This document shows, one piece after another, positions 9,090 through 17,990 of a stretch of 64,000 nt of DNA. The position numbers were made by a program, and so were the translations under genes. Source of the stretch: an uncultured Massilia sp. (GTDB lineage: Bacteria > Pseudomonadota > Gammaproteobacteria > Burkholderiales > Burkholderiaceae_D). The notes under the pieces are model-generated. The model made no database searches. It was not told where the DNA came from and saw only the letters and a program-made list of their open reading frames with translations. The stretch lies in assembly GCA_913778765.1 (NCBI GenBank), contig CAJYXO010000116.1, forward strand, positions 1-64,000. Direction: 5' to 3'. Position 1 is the first letter of the stretch. Each line of letters starts with the position of its first letter.

Positions 9090-10343
9090 TCAGTGTGCGG
9101 CCGCGACCGCGGCCGGCGCCGGCGCCACGTAAGCGGCTTCGGCGGCGAGCGTGCCGAGCCTGGTGTACAGCTCGAGCACATTGCTCTTGTCGTCGGGGTA
9201 GACCCGGTTCGACAGCAGCACGTAGAAAGCGCCGGCCTGCGGATCGATCCACAGGACGCAGCCGGTAAAGCCCGTGTGGCCGTAGCTGCCGACCGGGAAT
9301 ACCGTGCCGCGCGGACGCACCGCATACGGCGAATTGATGTCCATGCCCATGCCGCGCAGCGCCGCGATGCCCTCCGGCGATTGCACCGTCGTCATCAGGC
9401 GCACGCTTTCGCGGCTGAGCACGCGCACGCCGTCCAGCTCGCCGCCCTGGAGCAGCATGCGGGCGTAACGCGCCACGTCGTGGGCGGTGGTGAACACGCC
9501 GGCCGAGCCGGCCACGCCATCCATGCGGCGCGCGGTCGGATCGTGCACCACGCCCTGCAGCAGCTGGCCCGGCGCCAGGTCGCCGTGCGCCGTCTCGCCG
9601 CCGTCCCTGCCCTTCTGGGTCGGGGCGATCGACGCGGCGGCGCCGCTGCCCAGGCGCTGCAGCGGCAGGTAGCCGGTGTCCAGCATCTTCAGCGGTGCGT
9701 AGATGCGGGTCCGCGCGAATTCGTTGAGCGGCATGCCGGCCACCTTCTGCACCAGCTGGCCCAGCAGCACGTAATTGATGTCCGAGTAGCGGAAGAAAGT
9801 GCCCGGTGGATGGGTCACCACCTGCTTGCATGCAAGCTCATGCGCGGCGGCATCGCCATGCCACGCCGGTTTGGCCGGCAGGCCGGACGGCAGGCCCGAG
9901 CTGTGGGTCAGCAGGTGGCGGATCGTGATGTTTTCCTTGCCGCCGTTCGCGCATTCCGGAAAGTAGGCGATCAGCTTGGCGTCGAGGTCGATGCGCCCCT
10001 CCTCCGCCAGCTTCAGCACCGAGGGCGCGGTGGACAGCACCTTGCTCAGCGAGGCCGCATCGAACAGGGTATGGACGTTCACGGCGGCCGCATCCGGCTC
10101 GTAGCTCAGGCGGCCGTAAGCCTGTTCATACACGGCGCCCTCGTGCTCGACGTGCACCACGGCGCCCGGCAGCTTGTGGGCGGCGATGGCCTCGTTCATG
10201 GCGGCGTCGATCTGCGGGAAGCGGGCGGCGTCGAGCTGCCCTTGGTGCGCGGCGGACTGGTCGACGGGAGCGTGGACGCAGCCGCCGAGCAGGAGGGCGA
10301 GACAGGTGGCGAGGACAGGCGTGCGGAGAGTCAGACGGGTCAT
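9090..10343 (-). CDS. Serine hydrolase, class C beta-lactamase family lipoprotein
   Basis: With the ATG at 10343 the product is 417 residues and has a lipoprotein signal ending LLLGGC (lipidated C22); an upstream in-frame ATG at 10406 adds a leader that hides the signal and was not chosen. The beta-lactamase/transpeptidase-like fold shows SxxK as S98-L-S-K101, a YSDINY motif at the Tyr-x-Asn position, and YGHTGFTG in place of the KTG box. These are typical of esterases and penicillin-binding-protein-like hydrolases (EstB, PbpE type) rather than resistance enzymes. It is probably anchored in the periplasm. The long C-terminal tail ends in Ala/Pro-rich residues. The Ser/Gly-rich gene lies about 140 bases downstream. 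Confidence 0.92.
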   Translation of the reverse strand: MTRLTLRTPVLATCLALLLGGCVHAPVDQSAAHQGQLDAARFPQIDAAMNEAIAAHKLPGAVVHVEHEGAVYEQAYGRLSYEPDAAAVNVHTLFDAASLSKVLSTAPSVLKLAEEGRIDLDAKLIAYFPECANGGKENITIRHLLTHSSGLPSGLPAKPAWHGDAAAHELACKQVVTHPPGTFFRYSDINYVLLGQLVQKVAGMPLNEFARTRIYAPLKMLDTGYLPLQRLGSGAAASIAPTQKGRDGGETAHGDLAPGQLLQGVVHDPTARRMDGVAGSAGVFTTAHDVARYARMLLQGGELDGVRVLSRESVRLMTTVQSPEGIAALRGMGMDINSPYAVRPRGTVFPVGSYGHTGFTGCVLWIDPQAGAFYVLLSNRVYPDDKSNVLELYTRLGTLAAEAAYVAPAPAAVAAAH

Positions 10344-10453
10344 GGCTGCGGCGGTAGCGGAGGAATTGAACCAGTGCATCATAGGCAGGGCATCCGGCGG
10401 GGTCAAGCAAGGCGTGCTCTGCGAAAAAAATCCGATCGGCGTATCATGAACCG

Positions 10454-11440
10454 ATGATTCCTCTCTCGATACTCGACCTCGCCCCCATCGTCGAGGGCGC
10501 TACCGCTTCCGACTCCTTCCGCAACTCGCTCGACCTTGCCCAGCACGGCGAGCGCTGGGGCTACCACCGCTTCTGGCTGGCCGAACACCACGGCATGCCG
10601 GGCATTGCCAGTGCGGCAACCTCCGTGCTGATGTGCCATGTTGCCAACGGCACTTCGACGATCCGCATCGGCGCCGGCGGCATCATGCTGCCGAACCATT
10701 CTCCGCTCGTCATTGCCGAACAGTTCGGCACGCTGGCTTCGCTGTTTCCCGGCCGCATCGACCTCGGCCTCGGCCGCGCGCCCGGCTCGGACCACACCAC
10801 GGCGCGCGCCCTGCGCCGCAACCTGGCGTCCGATGCCGATGAGTTCCCGCAGGACGTGGTGGAACTGATGGATTACTTTGCCGACTCGCCGCGCCGCCAG
10901 GTCCGCGCGGTGCCCGGCGCCGGCCTCGACGTGCCGGTGTGGATCCTCGGTTCCAGCCTGTTCGGCGCCCAGCTCGCGGCGGCGCTCGGCCTGCCCTATG
11001 CCTTCGCCTCGCACTTCGCGCCGCAGATGATGATGCAGGCGATCGAGCTCTACCGCGCCACCTTCCGTCCTTCGGCCCAGCTCGACAAGCCGTACGTGAT
11101 GCTCGGTTTCAATGTCTTCGCCGCCGACACGGATGCCGAAGCCCACTTCCGCGCGACCTCGATGCAGCAGGCCTTCATCAACCTGCGCAGCGGCCGTCCG
11201 ACCAGGCTGAAGCCGCCGGTCGAGGGCTATCTCGATCTGCTGAGTCCTCCGGAACGGTCGATGCTGGACTCGGTGCTGTCGTGCTCGGCCATCGGCTCGC
11301 CGGCCACGGTCTCGGCCCAGCTCAAAGGCTTCATCGAACGCACCGGCGCCGACGAACTGATGATCACCTCGCAGATCTTCGACCACGCCGCGCGCCTGCG
11401 CTCCTACGAAATCACCGCCGACATCGCCCGCGGCTCCTAA
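10454..11440 (+). CDS. LLM class flavin-dependent oxidoreductase (luciferase-like monooxygenase)
   Basis: The 328-residue protein is a bacterial luciferase-like (LLM) TIM-barrel protein of the MsnO8 subgroup. Family marks are the opening [13 protein letters not shown], the [19 protein letters not shown] block, [37 protein letters not shown] and the C-terminal [21 protein letters not shown]. These enzymes use reduced FMN or F420 to oxidise small organic substrates; as a betaproteobacterial member, FMNH2 is more likely. It stands alone, diverging from the beta-lactamase-like gene with about 110 bases between starts, and is followed at once by repeat copy 2. Substrate is unknown. Confidence 0.93.
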   Translation: MIPLSILDLAPIVEGATASDSFRNSLDLAQHGERWGYHRFWLAEHHGMPGIASAATSVLMCHVANGTSTIRIGAGGIMLPNHSPLVIAEQFGTLASLFPGRIDLGLGRAPGSDHTTARALRRNLASDADEFPQDVVELMDYFADSPRRQVRAVPGAGLDVPVWILGSSLFGAQLAAALGLPYAFASHFAPQMMMQAIELYRATFRPSAQLDKPYVMLGFNVFAADTDAEAHFRATSMQQAFINLRSGRPTRLKPPVEGYLDLLSPPERSMLDSVLSCSAIGSPATVSAQLKGFIERTGADELMITSQIFDHAARLRSYEITADIARGS

Positions 11441-11445
11441 AAAAA

Positions 11446-11536
11446 TTTCCCAAACCCGGGGTCAGACTCCGATTTTTGGCAACTGCTCAGCGGACATTTC
11501 CAAAATCCGGAGTCTGACCCCGGTTTTTGGAAACTG
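11446..11536. repeat. Palindromic intergenic repeat, copy 2 (GGGGTCAGACTCC family)
   Basis: Left arm begins around 11446 (TTTCCCAAACCCGGGGTCAG) and the right arm ends around 11536 (GACCCCGGTTTTTGGAAA). The core arms GGGGTCAGACTCC and GGAGTCTGACCCC are exact inverses, and this copy also shows outer TTTCC/GGAAA extensions. It starts 5 bases after the LLM monooxygenase stop and could serve as its terminator, the right arm being followed by T5. See copies at 526-600 and 63925-64000. Confidence 0.85.
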
Positions 11537-11651
11537 CCTGCGGTCAACCCTTATGGTGCGAGGATCGTTGTTTCCGTTGATTGGCGCACGGTCGGACGAG
11601 GCTGGCAGGCCTAGGCTGGACGCATCGCCCAATTAACCATCGGAGATCGTC

Positions 11652-11930
11652 ATGAAAGCCAAACTGATCCTTGCATCCCTCGTCATGTCGCTGGCCTCGA
11701 CCGGCGCCGCCTATGCCAAGCCGAGCTGCCTGAAGGGTGCGGCCGCGGGCGCCGTCGGCGGCCACTTCCTCGGCAAGCACCACGTGCTCGGCGCGGCCGT
11801 CGGCTGCGCCGTGGGCCACCACATGTCGAAGAAACAGGAACGCGAACAGGCCGCTGCACAAGCCCAGGCCAATGCCCAGGCCCAGGCGAATGCCCAGGCA
11901 AACCGCCAGGCGGCGTCGAACCGCAGGTAA
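11652..11930 (+). CDS. Small exported glycine-zipper-like protein
   Basis: The 92-residue product has a signal peptide (MKAKLILASLVMSLASTGAA, cleavage near AYAK), then a short Gly/Ala-rich segment (GAAAGAVGGHFLGKHHVLGA ... GCAVGHHM) with small residues spaced as in glycine zippers of outer-membrane or periplasmic proteins. The C-terminal third is a Gln/Ala/Asn-rich charged tail with AQANAQA repeats, likely helical. The start lies behind GGAGATC. Function is unknown. It is a small single gene; the convergent isochorismatase-fold gene ends 25 bases beyond its stop. Confidence 0.8.
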   Translation: MKAKLILASLVMSLASTGAAYAKPSCLKGAAAGAVGGHFLGKHHVLGAAVGCAVGHHMSKKQEREQAAAQAQANAQAQANAQANRQAASNRR

Positions 11931-11954
11931 TGTGCCCGTGGCCGCCGGCGGCGT

Positions 11955-12548
11955 TTACGCGTCGCCGGTGCCGGCCTGGAAAGCGTCGATCAGCTCGCGC
12001 GTCGAGCGCACCCGCCCCATGTTGCGGAACACGTTCTCGCAGCAGTTCTTGTGCGCATCCGCATTGCCGCTGCTCATCGCGTCTTCCGCGAAGATCAGCT
12101 CGTAGCCGCGGTCGAAGGCCGCGCGCGCGGTCGACTCGACGCCGTAGTTGGTGGCGATGCCGGCCATGATGATGGTCTTGATGCCGCGCCGGCGCAGCAG
12201 CTGGTCGAGCTCGGTGGCGTAGAAGGCGCCCCACTGGCGCTTGGTCACCACCTGATCCTGCGCCTGCACCTGGGCCGACTCGGCCATGTACGACGCTTCC
12301 GGCGGCGGGGTCGGCGAGCCGGGCTTGAACATCGGATTGTCGGCCGGCGGCATCCGCAGTTCGTCCAGCTGCACGCGCACGAAGATCACCATGCCGCCGC
12401 GGTCGCGCATCTCGCTCGCCAGCAGCACGCAATTGCCGACCACGCGCTCGGCCGGGTGCGGCGCCAGTTCCCTCTGCACATTAAAGTTCTGTAAGTCGAT
12501 CTGCACCAGGGCGGTGCGGGCTATGTCGATATTCAGTGTATTTGCCAT
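11955..12548 (-). CDS. Isochorismatase-fold hydrolase, nucleophile position altered
   Basis: The start is fixed by a strong AAGGAGG 7 bases before the ATG at 12548, giving 197 residues. The protein has the isochorismatase/cysteine hydrolase fold: catalytic Asp in ALVQIDLQN, Lys in VVTKRQWGAF, a cis-peptide-like GIATNYGVESTARAAFDRGY block, and EDAMSS. In nicotinamidase-type enzymes a Cys stands in the last-but-one block (often TNVCVEST); here the position is Gly. True isochorismatases also lack this Cys, so the protein may hydrolyse an isochorismate-like vinyl ether or another substrate, or be a non-catalytic relative. It diverges from the M1 aminopeptidase gene, with a palindrome between them. 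Confidence 0.9.
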   Translation of the reverse strand: MANTLNIDIARTALVQIDLQNFNVQRELAPHPAERVVGNCVLLASEMRDRGGMVIFVRVQLDELRMPPADNPMFKPGSPTPPPEASYMAESAQVQAQDQVVTKRQWGAFYATELDQLLRRRGIKTIIMAGIATNYGVESTARAAFDRGYELIFAEDAMSSGNADAHKNCCENVFRNMGRVRSTRELIDAFQAGTGDA

Positions 12549-12620
12549 AATGTCCTCCTTGACTGCAAAGTATTCACCAGTCGCGGATTTGGCGGCGCGC
12601 CGCTCCGCCCTGTGAATACA

Positions 12621-12634
12621 GACCAGGCCTGGTC
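12621..12634. promoter_or_regulatory. Perfect 14-bp palindrome between divergent genes, candidate operator
   Basis: GACCAGGCCTGGTC is a perfect palindrome, extended on both sides to near-symmetry (ACA...TCTGT). It sits in the 138-base gap between the isochorismatase-fold gene (start 12548, minus) and the M1 peptidase gene (start 12687, plus), about 53 to 73 bases from each start, where a dimeric regulator could control one or both promoters. No regulator gene is adjacent. Confidence 0.4.
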
Positions 12635-12686
12635 TCTGTGATAAATTGCCCCGGATCATACACAGAGACGGCCTCAGCCGCAGACC

Positions 12687-14393
12687 ATGAAGAAACTCGC
12701 CATCGCCGGCGCCGGCGCCCTGCTGTCCGCCTGCGCCACCCAGCCTCCCCTCACCGACTACAGCCTCGGCTCCGGCGCCCCGCGCAGCGAAGCCCAGCAG
12801 GCGCTCGAGTTCGACAAGGCCGACCTCAAGCTGCGCATCGAACCAGCCACCCGCAGCATCGCCGGCGACGTCACGCTGACCTTCAGCACCCGCGCGCCAG
12901 TGAACAGTGTCGAGCTCGACCTGGACCGCAACCTGCCGATCGACGCCATCGCCGTCGACGGCCAGCCGCTGCCCGCGTCGCGCTGGCGCAATCCGGACGG
13001 CAAGCTGACCGTCGACCTGCCGCAGACGCTGCAGCCCGGCAAGCAGGTGGCGGTGCGCGTGCAGTACCACGGCAAGCCGCACGTGGCCAAGAAGGCGCCC
13101 TGGGACGGCGGCTTCGTGTGGTCGGAAACGCCCGATGGCCGGCCCTGGGTCGCGAGCGCCGTGCAGGGCGAAGGCTGCGACCTGTTCTGGCCCTGCATCG
13201 ACCACCCGACCGGCAAGGCGAAACAGGTCGACGAGCACATCAGCGTGCCGAGCCCGCTGGTGGCGGCCGGCAACGGCATCGCCATGGGCATGGATGAGAA
13301 GGACGGCTGGCGCACGTATCACTGGCGCACCAGGAATCCGAGCACCTACGGCATCTCGATCAACGTCGCGCCGTATGAGCTGCTGTCGGGCGAATACCGC
13401 AGCCGTTTCGGCAACACGATCCCGCTGCGCATGTGGTATCTGCCGCAGAGCGAAAAAGGCGCGAAGGAACTGTTTGCCGAATTCACGCCGATGCTGGACT
13501 TCTTCGAGAGCACCATCGGCCCTTACCCCTTCGGCGACGAAAAGATGGGCGTGGTCGAAACCCCGCACAAGGGCATGGAGCACCAGACCATCAATGCCTA
13601 CGGCAACAAGTACGCGAAGACGGCCTACGGCTTCGACGAACTGCTGCAGCACGAATTCGCCCACGAATGGTTCGGCAACCAGCTCACCAACGCCAACTGG
13701 GACGACATGTGGCTGCACGAAGGCCTGGGCAGCTACATGCAGCCGCTGTACATGCAGCACCTGCGCGGCGACCAGGAATACTTCGCCCTCCTGATGCAGC
13801 AGCGCGCCATGGTGCAGAACAAGGCGCCGATCGTGTCCGGCAAGCCCAAGCTGGAAGAGGACGTCTACGACACCAAGCGAGGCGGCCCCGGCCAGGACAT
13901 CTACAACAAGGGCTCGCTGGTCATGCACACGCTGCGCGGCCTGATCGGCGACGAAGCCTTTTTCCGCGCCGTACGCGAAGAGGTCTACGGCACGCCCGAC
14001 CCGCGTCCGGGCAACTTCAGCCCGCGCTACGGCACGACGCCGGAATTCATGGCCATCGTCAAGCGCGCGAGCGGTCGCGACCTGGACTGGTTCTTCCAGG
14101 TGTATCTATATCAGAAGGAATTGCCGGAGCTGCAGGCGACCCGCAGTGCCGGTGCATTGCAGCTGGTGTGGAAGACGGAGAAGAATACGCCCTTCCCGAT
14201 GCCGGTCGAGGTGCGGATCGGCGAGCGCATCGTGAACGTGCCGATGACGGACGGGCGCGGTAGTGTCGCGCTGCCGGAGGGAGCGGGCTATACGCTGGAT
14301 CCGCATTCGAAGCTGCTGCGCAGGGAGCGGCATATCGAGCGGTATCAGGCGTGGCAGGAGGAGCAGAAGAAAAGGAAGGCGAAAGCTTCGTAA
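12687..14393 (+). CDS. M1 family metallopeptidase (aminopeptidase), lipoprotein
   Basis: The 568-residue product has a short lipoprotein signal (MKKLAIAGAGALLSAC, lipidated Cys16). An N-terminal beta domain precedes the catalytic domain, which carries HEFAH (322-326) followed after 18 residues by E345, the gluzincin HExxH-18-E zinc site. The exopeptidase motif normally reading GAMEN is GMEHQ here, a change seen in the divergent branch of M1 enzymes, so true aminopeptidase activity is likely but not certain. A conserved GEGCDLFWPCIDHP block and the later IYNKGSLVMHTLR fit the family. It ends in a Lys/Glu-rich tail. It would act in the periplasm or on the outer membrane. A palindromic element follows the stop immediately. 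Confidence 0.93.
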   Translation: MKKLAIAGAGALLSACATQPPLTDYSLGSGAPRSEAQQALEFDKADLKLRIEPATRSIAGDVTLTFSTRAPVNSVELDLDRNLPIDAIAVDGQPLPASRWRNPDGKLTVDLPQTLQPGKQVAVRVQYHGKPHVAKKAPWDGGFVWSETPDGRPWVASAVQGEGCDLFWPCIDHPTGKAKQVDEHISVPSPLVAAGNGIAMGMDEKDGWRTYHWRTRNPSTYGISINVAPYELLSGEYRSRFGNTIPLRMWYLPQSEKGAKELFAEFTPMLDFFESTIGPYPFGDEKMGVVETPHKGMEHQTINAYGNKYAKTAYGFDELLQHEFAHEWFGNQLTNANWDDMWLHEGLGSYMQPLYMQHLRGDQEYFALLMQQRAMVQNKAPIVSGKPKLEEDVYDTKRGGPGQDIYNKGSLVMHTLRGLIGDEAFFRAVREEVYGTPDPRPGNFSPRYGTTPEFMAIVKRASGRDLDWFFQVYLYQKELPELQATRSAGALQLVWKTEKNTPFPMPVEVRIGERIVNVPMTDGRGSVALPEGAGYTLDPHSKLLRRERHIERYQAWQEEQKKRKAKAS

Positions 14394-14498
14394 ACGTCGT
14401 TCCCGCGGAGGCGGGGCCCCAAGTTCGCCGCATACCACCAACGCTTGACGTTGGCAGCGTTCGTAAAACTTGGGTCCCTGCCGTCGCGGGGACGACGT
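14394..14498. repeat. Palindromic intergenic element, second family (CGTCGTTCCCGCG type)
   Basis: Arms of about 32 bases at 14394-14425 (ACGTCGTTCCCGCGGAGGCG...) and 14467-14498 (...CGTCGCGGGGACGACGT) are imperfect inverses of each other. The spacer holds a second, smaller hairpin CCAACG-CTTGA-CGTTGG. The element begins right at the stop of the M1 peptidase gene and ends 16 bases before the stop of the convergent lipoprotein gene, so it separates two converging transcripts. Elements starting with a GTCGTTCCCGCG-like motif are widespread between genes of betaproteobacteria; that comparison is from memory. Confidence 0.7.
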
Positions 14499-14513
14499 GC
14501 TTCAGCTAGCGAA

Positions 14514-14894
14514 TTACTTCGAAGCGTTCTGCATCTTCTCGCCAGTACGCTCCAGCGCGCGGCCGGTGGCGGCGGTCGCATCCTTCGCGCCTTCCTTCAC
14601 GTTGGCGCCGGCTTCGCGCATGTTCTCGCCTGCGCGGTCAGCCGCGGCGTCGACCTTGACGGCGGCGCGGTCGGCGGCGGCGTCGATTTTCTCGCCGGCG
14701 CGGTCGGCGGCGGCGTTGGCGTCGGCGGCGGCTGCGCGGGTCTCGGCGGCGGCCTTGGCGCCGGCATCGTCGACGGCTTTACCTGCCGACTGGGCCGGGC
14801 CCATGCCGTTGGTGTCCTCGGCCTTGTGGCAGCCGGTGGCCAGCACGGCGACGGCAAACATGATGCTCGACAGGGTAATGGATGTGGTCTTCAT
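14514..14894 (-). CDS. Alanine-rich coiled-coil lipoprotein
   Basis: The 126-residue protein opens with a lipoprotein signal ending LATGC (Cys near residue 22). The rest is highly charged and Ala-rich and is made of about four to six repeats of an 11-residue unit close to DAAADRAGEKI, running into KEGAKDATAATGRALERTGE. An 11-residue period is typical of extended amphipathic helices such as those in YtxH- and LEA-like stress proteins. It is probably a periplasmic helical protein attached to the membrane. Function is unknown. GGAGC lies before the ATG. It is convergent with the M1 peptidase gene and follows the M16 peptidase gene's 3' side. Confidence 0.82.
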   Translation of the reverse strand: MKTTSITLSSIMFAVAVLATGCHKAEDTNGMGPAQSAGKAVDDAGAKAAAETRAAAADANAAADRAGEKIDAAADRAAVKVDAAADRAGENMREAGANVKEGAKDATAATGRALERTGEKMQNASK

Positions 14895-15024
14895 GATGGG
14901 CTCCTGTTCTTATCAAAAAATAAAGTGAATGGACGTATCCTACACCCGCCAAACACCGCGCACGATTGCCATTTGTGCCAAACCGTAACAAAAAATCATC
15001 GCCGGTGCGGTAGTTAACATAGCC

Positions 15025-17775
15025 TCAAGGCAGTAGATTCCCGTCAGCATCGATCCTGCGGACTTCACCCAGCCCGAGCGCACGCACGTCGGCCTCGACC
15101 TTGCTCATGTCGCCGACCACGATCCACAGCTGCTGCTTCGGCAGGACGGTCCGGACCGCCAGCGCGTTCAGCGCGGCCGGCGTCAGGGCCAGCACCTTGT
15201 CGGTATAAGTGTCGTAGTAGTCCTCGGGCAGGCGGTACTGCAGGATGGTGGCGTAGCCGTTGCTGAGCTGGGCGACGGTTTCGAAGGCGCCGGGCAGGCC
15301 CAGGGTTTCGTTGTCCTGCGCCGCCTTCAGTTCCGCCTGGGCGATGGGCCGGGCGCCGGCGATGTCGGCGTATTCCCTGGCCAGTTCGCGCAGGGCCGGC
15401 GCGGTCTGGTCGGTCTGCACCGGCGAGCCGCTGAACAGGATGCGCTGGCCCCGTGCCGCCACCAGCGAGGAGCCGACGCCATAGGACCAGTGCTTGTCCT
15501 CGCGCAGGTTCATGTTCAGGCGCGAGCTGAAGGTGCCGCCGAAGACGTCGTTCAGCAGGTTCAGCGCCACCGCGTCCGGAGAATCACGCGGCGGCGCGAG
15601 CTGGGCGCCGACGATGTCGCTCTGCAGCGCGCCCGGGCGGTCGAGCAGGTAGATCACGGTGCGCTCGGGCGGCGCCACCTGCGCCACCTTCTTGTCCGGC
15701 ACCGGGCCGGTCCGCCAGCCGCCGAAGGCCTTTTCCAGCAAGGGTTTCAAGGCCGCCATGGTGGTGTCGCCGACCACCAGCAGGGCCGCATTGTTCGGCT
15801 TGAACCAGGCCTGGTGGTAGCGCACCAGGTCGGCCCGCGTCATGCGCGCCACCGCGCTTTCCGTACCGGTGCCGGTCAGCGGCAGGCCGTAGGCGTGGTC
15901 CTTGCCGTAGATGAGGCCCGGCAGCACGCGCAGCGCCATCGCCCGCGGCACCGTCTTCTCGCGTCCGATGGCGGCGATGCGGTCGCGCTGCAGGCGCTCG
16001 AAGTCCTTTTGCGGGAAGGATGGATGCAGCACCAGGTCGGCATACAGCCCGAGCGCGCGCGGCAGGGTCGGCGCCAGCACGTTGATGTTCACAAAAGCGC
16101 CGTCCAGGTTGGTGGCGGCGCCGAAGGACGCGCCCAGCGCCTCCAGCTCGGCGCTGATCTGCTGCGAGGTTCTACTCTGCGTCCCCTCTTCCAGCATGCG
16201 CAAGGTCAGGCTGGCCAGGCCCGGCAGGTCGTGCGAGTCGGAGGCGAAGCCGGCGTCGACCATCATCGACAGGTTCACCACCGGCGCGCCGTGGCGCTCG
16301 GCCAGCACCACCTGGAGGCCGTTCGACAGCGTGCTTGTCTGCATCGGCGGGAGGTGCAGCTTTTCCGGATGGCCCGGCGGCGGTCCCTTGCTGCGGTCGA
16401 GCGCCGTCACCGATGGCGCCAGACCGGTCGGGAAGGGATCGACCTGCAGGATGTAGTCGCCGTCGCCGAGCCAGTCGCGCATGGCTTGCGTGACCTGCGC
16501 CGCCGTCGCCGCCTGGATCCGCTTCAGGTAGGTCTTGTAGCAGTCCGGGTTGCCGGTGAACGTCATGCAGCGCGCCAGCATGTCGCTCTTGCCGCCAAAG
16601 CCGCCGACCCGCTCGACGGTGCGCGCGTACTGGGCCAGGATCGATGTCTTCGCCAGACGAAGCTCGTCCTCGCGCGGCCCGCCGTTCAGCAGCGTGCGCA
16701 ATTCGTCGTCGGCGATGCGCTCCATCCGGCTGACGTCGGCGCCGGGCCGCGCCGTCAGGTTGATGCCGAACTGGCCGGCGATCTCGCTCGAATCGTCGCC
16801 GGCGAAGGCCGACGTCGCCAGCTGCTCCTTCACCACCAGGCGCTGGTAGAGGCGCGAATTCTTGCTGCCGCCCAGTACGTGGGCCGCCAGGTCGAGCAGC
16901 GCTTCCTCCGGCGTGTCCGCGCCCGGCACGTTCCACATGCGGTAGATGCGGGCTTGCGGCACGCGGTCCTGCACGCTGCCGCGGTGGCTGCCGCTGCGCT
17001 TGGCGATCCAGGCGCGCTGCGTGGCCACCGGCGGGCCGGGCGGGATGTCGCCGTAGTAGCGTTCGACCTTCTCGCGCGCCTGCGCGGGCGTGATGTCGCC
17101 GGCCAGCACCAGCACCACGTTATTCGGGCCGTAGTTGTTCTTGAACCAGCCGGTGACGTCGCTCATCGACGCCGCATCCAGATCGTCCATCGAACCGATC
17201 GTGGTCCAGGAATACGGGTGGTTCGCCGGCCAGGTGTTCTCGGTGACGATCTGCTCGACCACGCCATAGGGCTGGTTTTCGCGCTGGCGCTTTTCGTTCT
17301 GCACCACGCCGCGCTGCAGGTCCAGCTTCTTCTGGTCGAGCACACCCAGCAGGTGGCCCATGCGGTCGCTTTCGGCGAACAGCGCGTAGTCGAGCATCGA
17401 GGTCGGCACGGTCTCGAAGTAATTGGTGCGGTCCTTGTTCGTGGTGCCATTCAGGTCGCTCGCGCCGATGCCTTCCAGGGCCGACAGGAAAGTCTTGTCG
17501 AAGTTGGCGCTGCCCGAAAACATCAGGTGCTCGAACAGGTGGGCGAAGCCGGTCTTGCCGGGCTTTTCGTTCTTGGAGCCGACGTGGTACCAGGTGTTCA
17601 CCCCCACCACCGGCGCTTTGTGATCCTCGTGCACGAGGACGGTCAGGCCGTTCTTCAGCACGAACTTCGTATAGGGAATATCGGGGATGGGGATGTCGAC
17701 GGCGGCCGACGGGGCCGCGGCGGCGGCGGACATCGACGTGGCCAGCAGCAGGGACAAGATCATCGGCAAACGCAT
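15025..17775 (-). CDS. M16 family zinc metallopeptidase, two-domain fused form
   Basis: The 916-residue protein has a signal peptide (MRLPMILSLLLATSMSAAAA) and two tandem M16 repeats. The first, about residues 30-480, contains the inverted zinc motif HLFEH (79-83) in GFAHLFEHLMF and an ENTWPANHPY block, so it is the catalytic half. The second, about 490-900, keeps the fold (MMVDAGFASDSHDLPGLASL) but lacks HxxEH, as usual for the inactive partner half. Many bacteria encode the halves as two genes; here they are one chain, as in pitrilysin-like enzymes. It should degrade peptides in the periplasm. It is transcribed away from the XapX operon, with about 215 bases between the starts. Confidence 0.95.
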   Translation of the reverse strand: MRLPMILSLLLATSMSAAAAAPSAAVDIPIPDIPYTKFVLKNGLTVLVHEDHKAPVVGVNTWYHVGSKNEKPGKTGFAHLFEHLMFSGSANFDKTFLSALEGIGASDLNGTTNKDRTNYFETVPTSMLDYALFAESDRMGHLLGVLDQKKLDLQRGVVQNEKRQRENQPYGVVEQIVTENTWPANHPYSWTTIGSMDDLDAASMSDVTGWFKNNYGPNNVVLVLAGDITPAQAREKVERYYGDIPPGPPVATQRAWIAKRSGSHRGSVQDRVPQARIYRMWNVPGADTPEEALLDLAAHVLGGSKNSRLYQRLVVKEQLATSAFAGDDSSEIAGQFGINLTARPGADVSRMERIADDELRTLLNGGPREDELRLAKTSILAQYARTVERVGGFGGKSDMLARCMTFTGNPDCYKTYLKRIQAATAAQVTQAMRDWLGDGDYILQVDPFPTGLAPSVTALDRSKGPPPGHPEKLHLPPMQTSTLSNGLQVVLAERHGAPVVNLSMMVDAGFASDSHDLPGLASLTLRMLEEGTQSRTSQQISAELEALGASFGAATNLDGAFVNINVLAPTLPRALGLYADLVLHPSFPQKDFERLQRDRIAAIGREKTVPRAMALRVLPGLIYGKDHAYGLPLTGTGTESAVARMTRADLVRYHQAWFKPNNAALLVVGDTTMAALKPLLEKAFGGWRTGPVPDKKVAQVAPPERTVIYLLDRPGALQSDIVGAQLAPPRDSPDAVALNLLNDVFGGTFSSRLNMNLREDKHWSYGVGSSLVAARGQRILFSGSPVQTDQTAPALRELAREYADIAGARPIAQAELKAAQDNETLGLPGAFETVAQLSNGYATILQYRLPEDYYDTYTDKVLALTPAALNALAVRTVLPKQQLWIVVGDMSKVEADVRALGLGEVRRIDADGNLLP

Positions 17776-17990
17776 TCGGCACCTCCTGGCATCGGGCCGC
17801 CCATTCTAAGCCGGGGCCGGACAGGCGCGGATTACCCACCCACAATAAGCATTCGAAAATTTCGATGACACAAGCGCAAATTATCCGTTTTTCATCCAGG
17901 ATCGACCGCCGCATAATGACTCCATCGCAGAGAACAAACAGCACACTGGAGCTTCGAAGCGATCGACGATTTTCAACCAGGGAGCCAAGC

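Noticed and set aside
9090-10343. Beta-lactam resistance gene
   Set aside because: SxxK and YxN are present, but the KTG position is altered (HTGFTG) and the layout fits esterase or PBP-like hydrolases; resistance is not supported.
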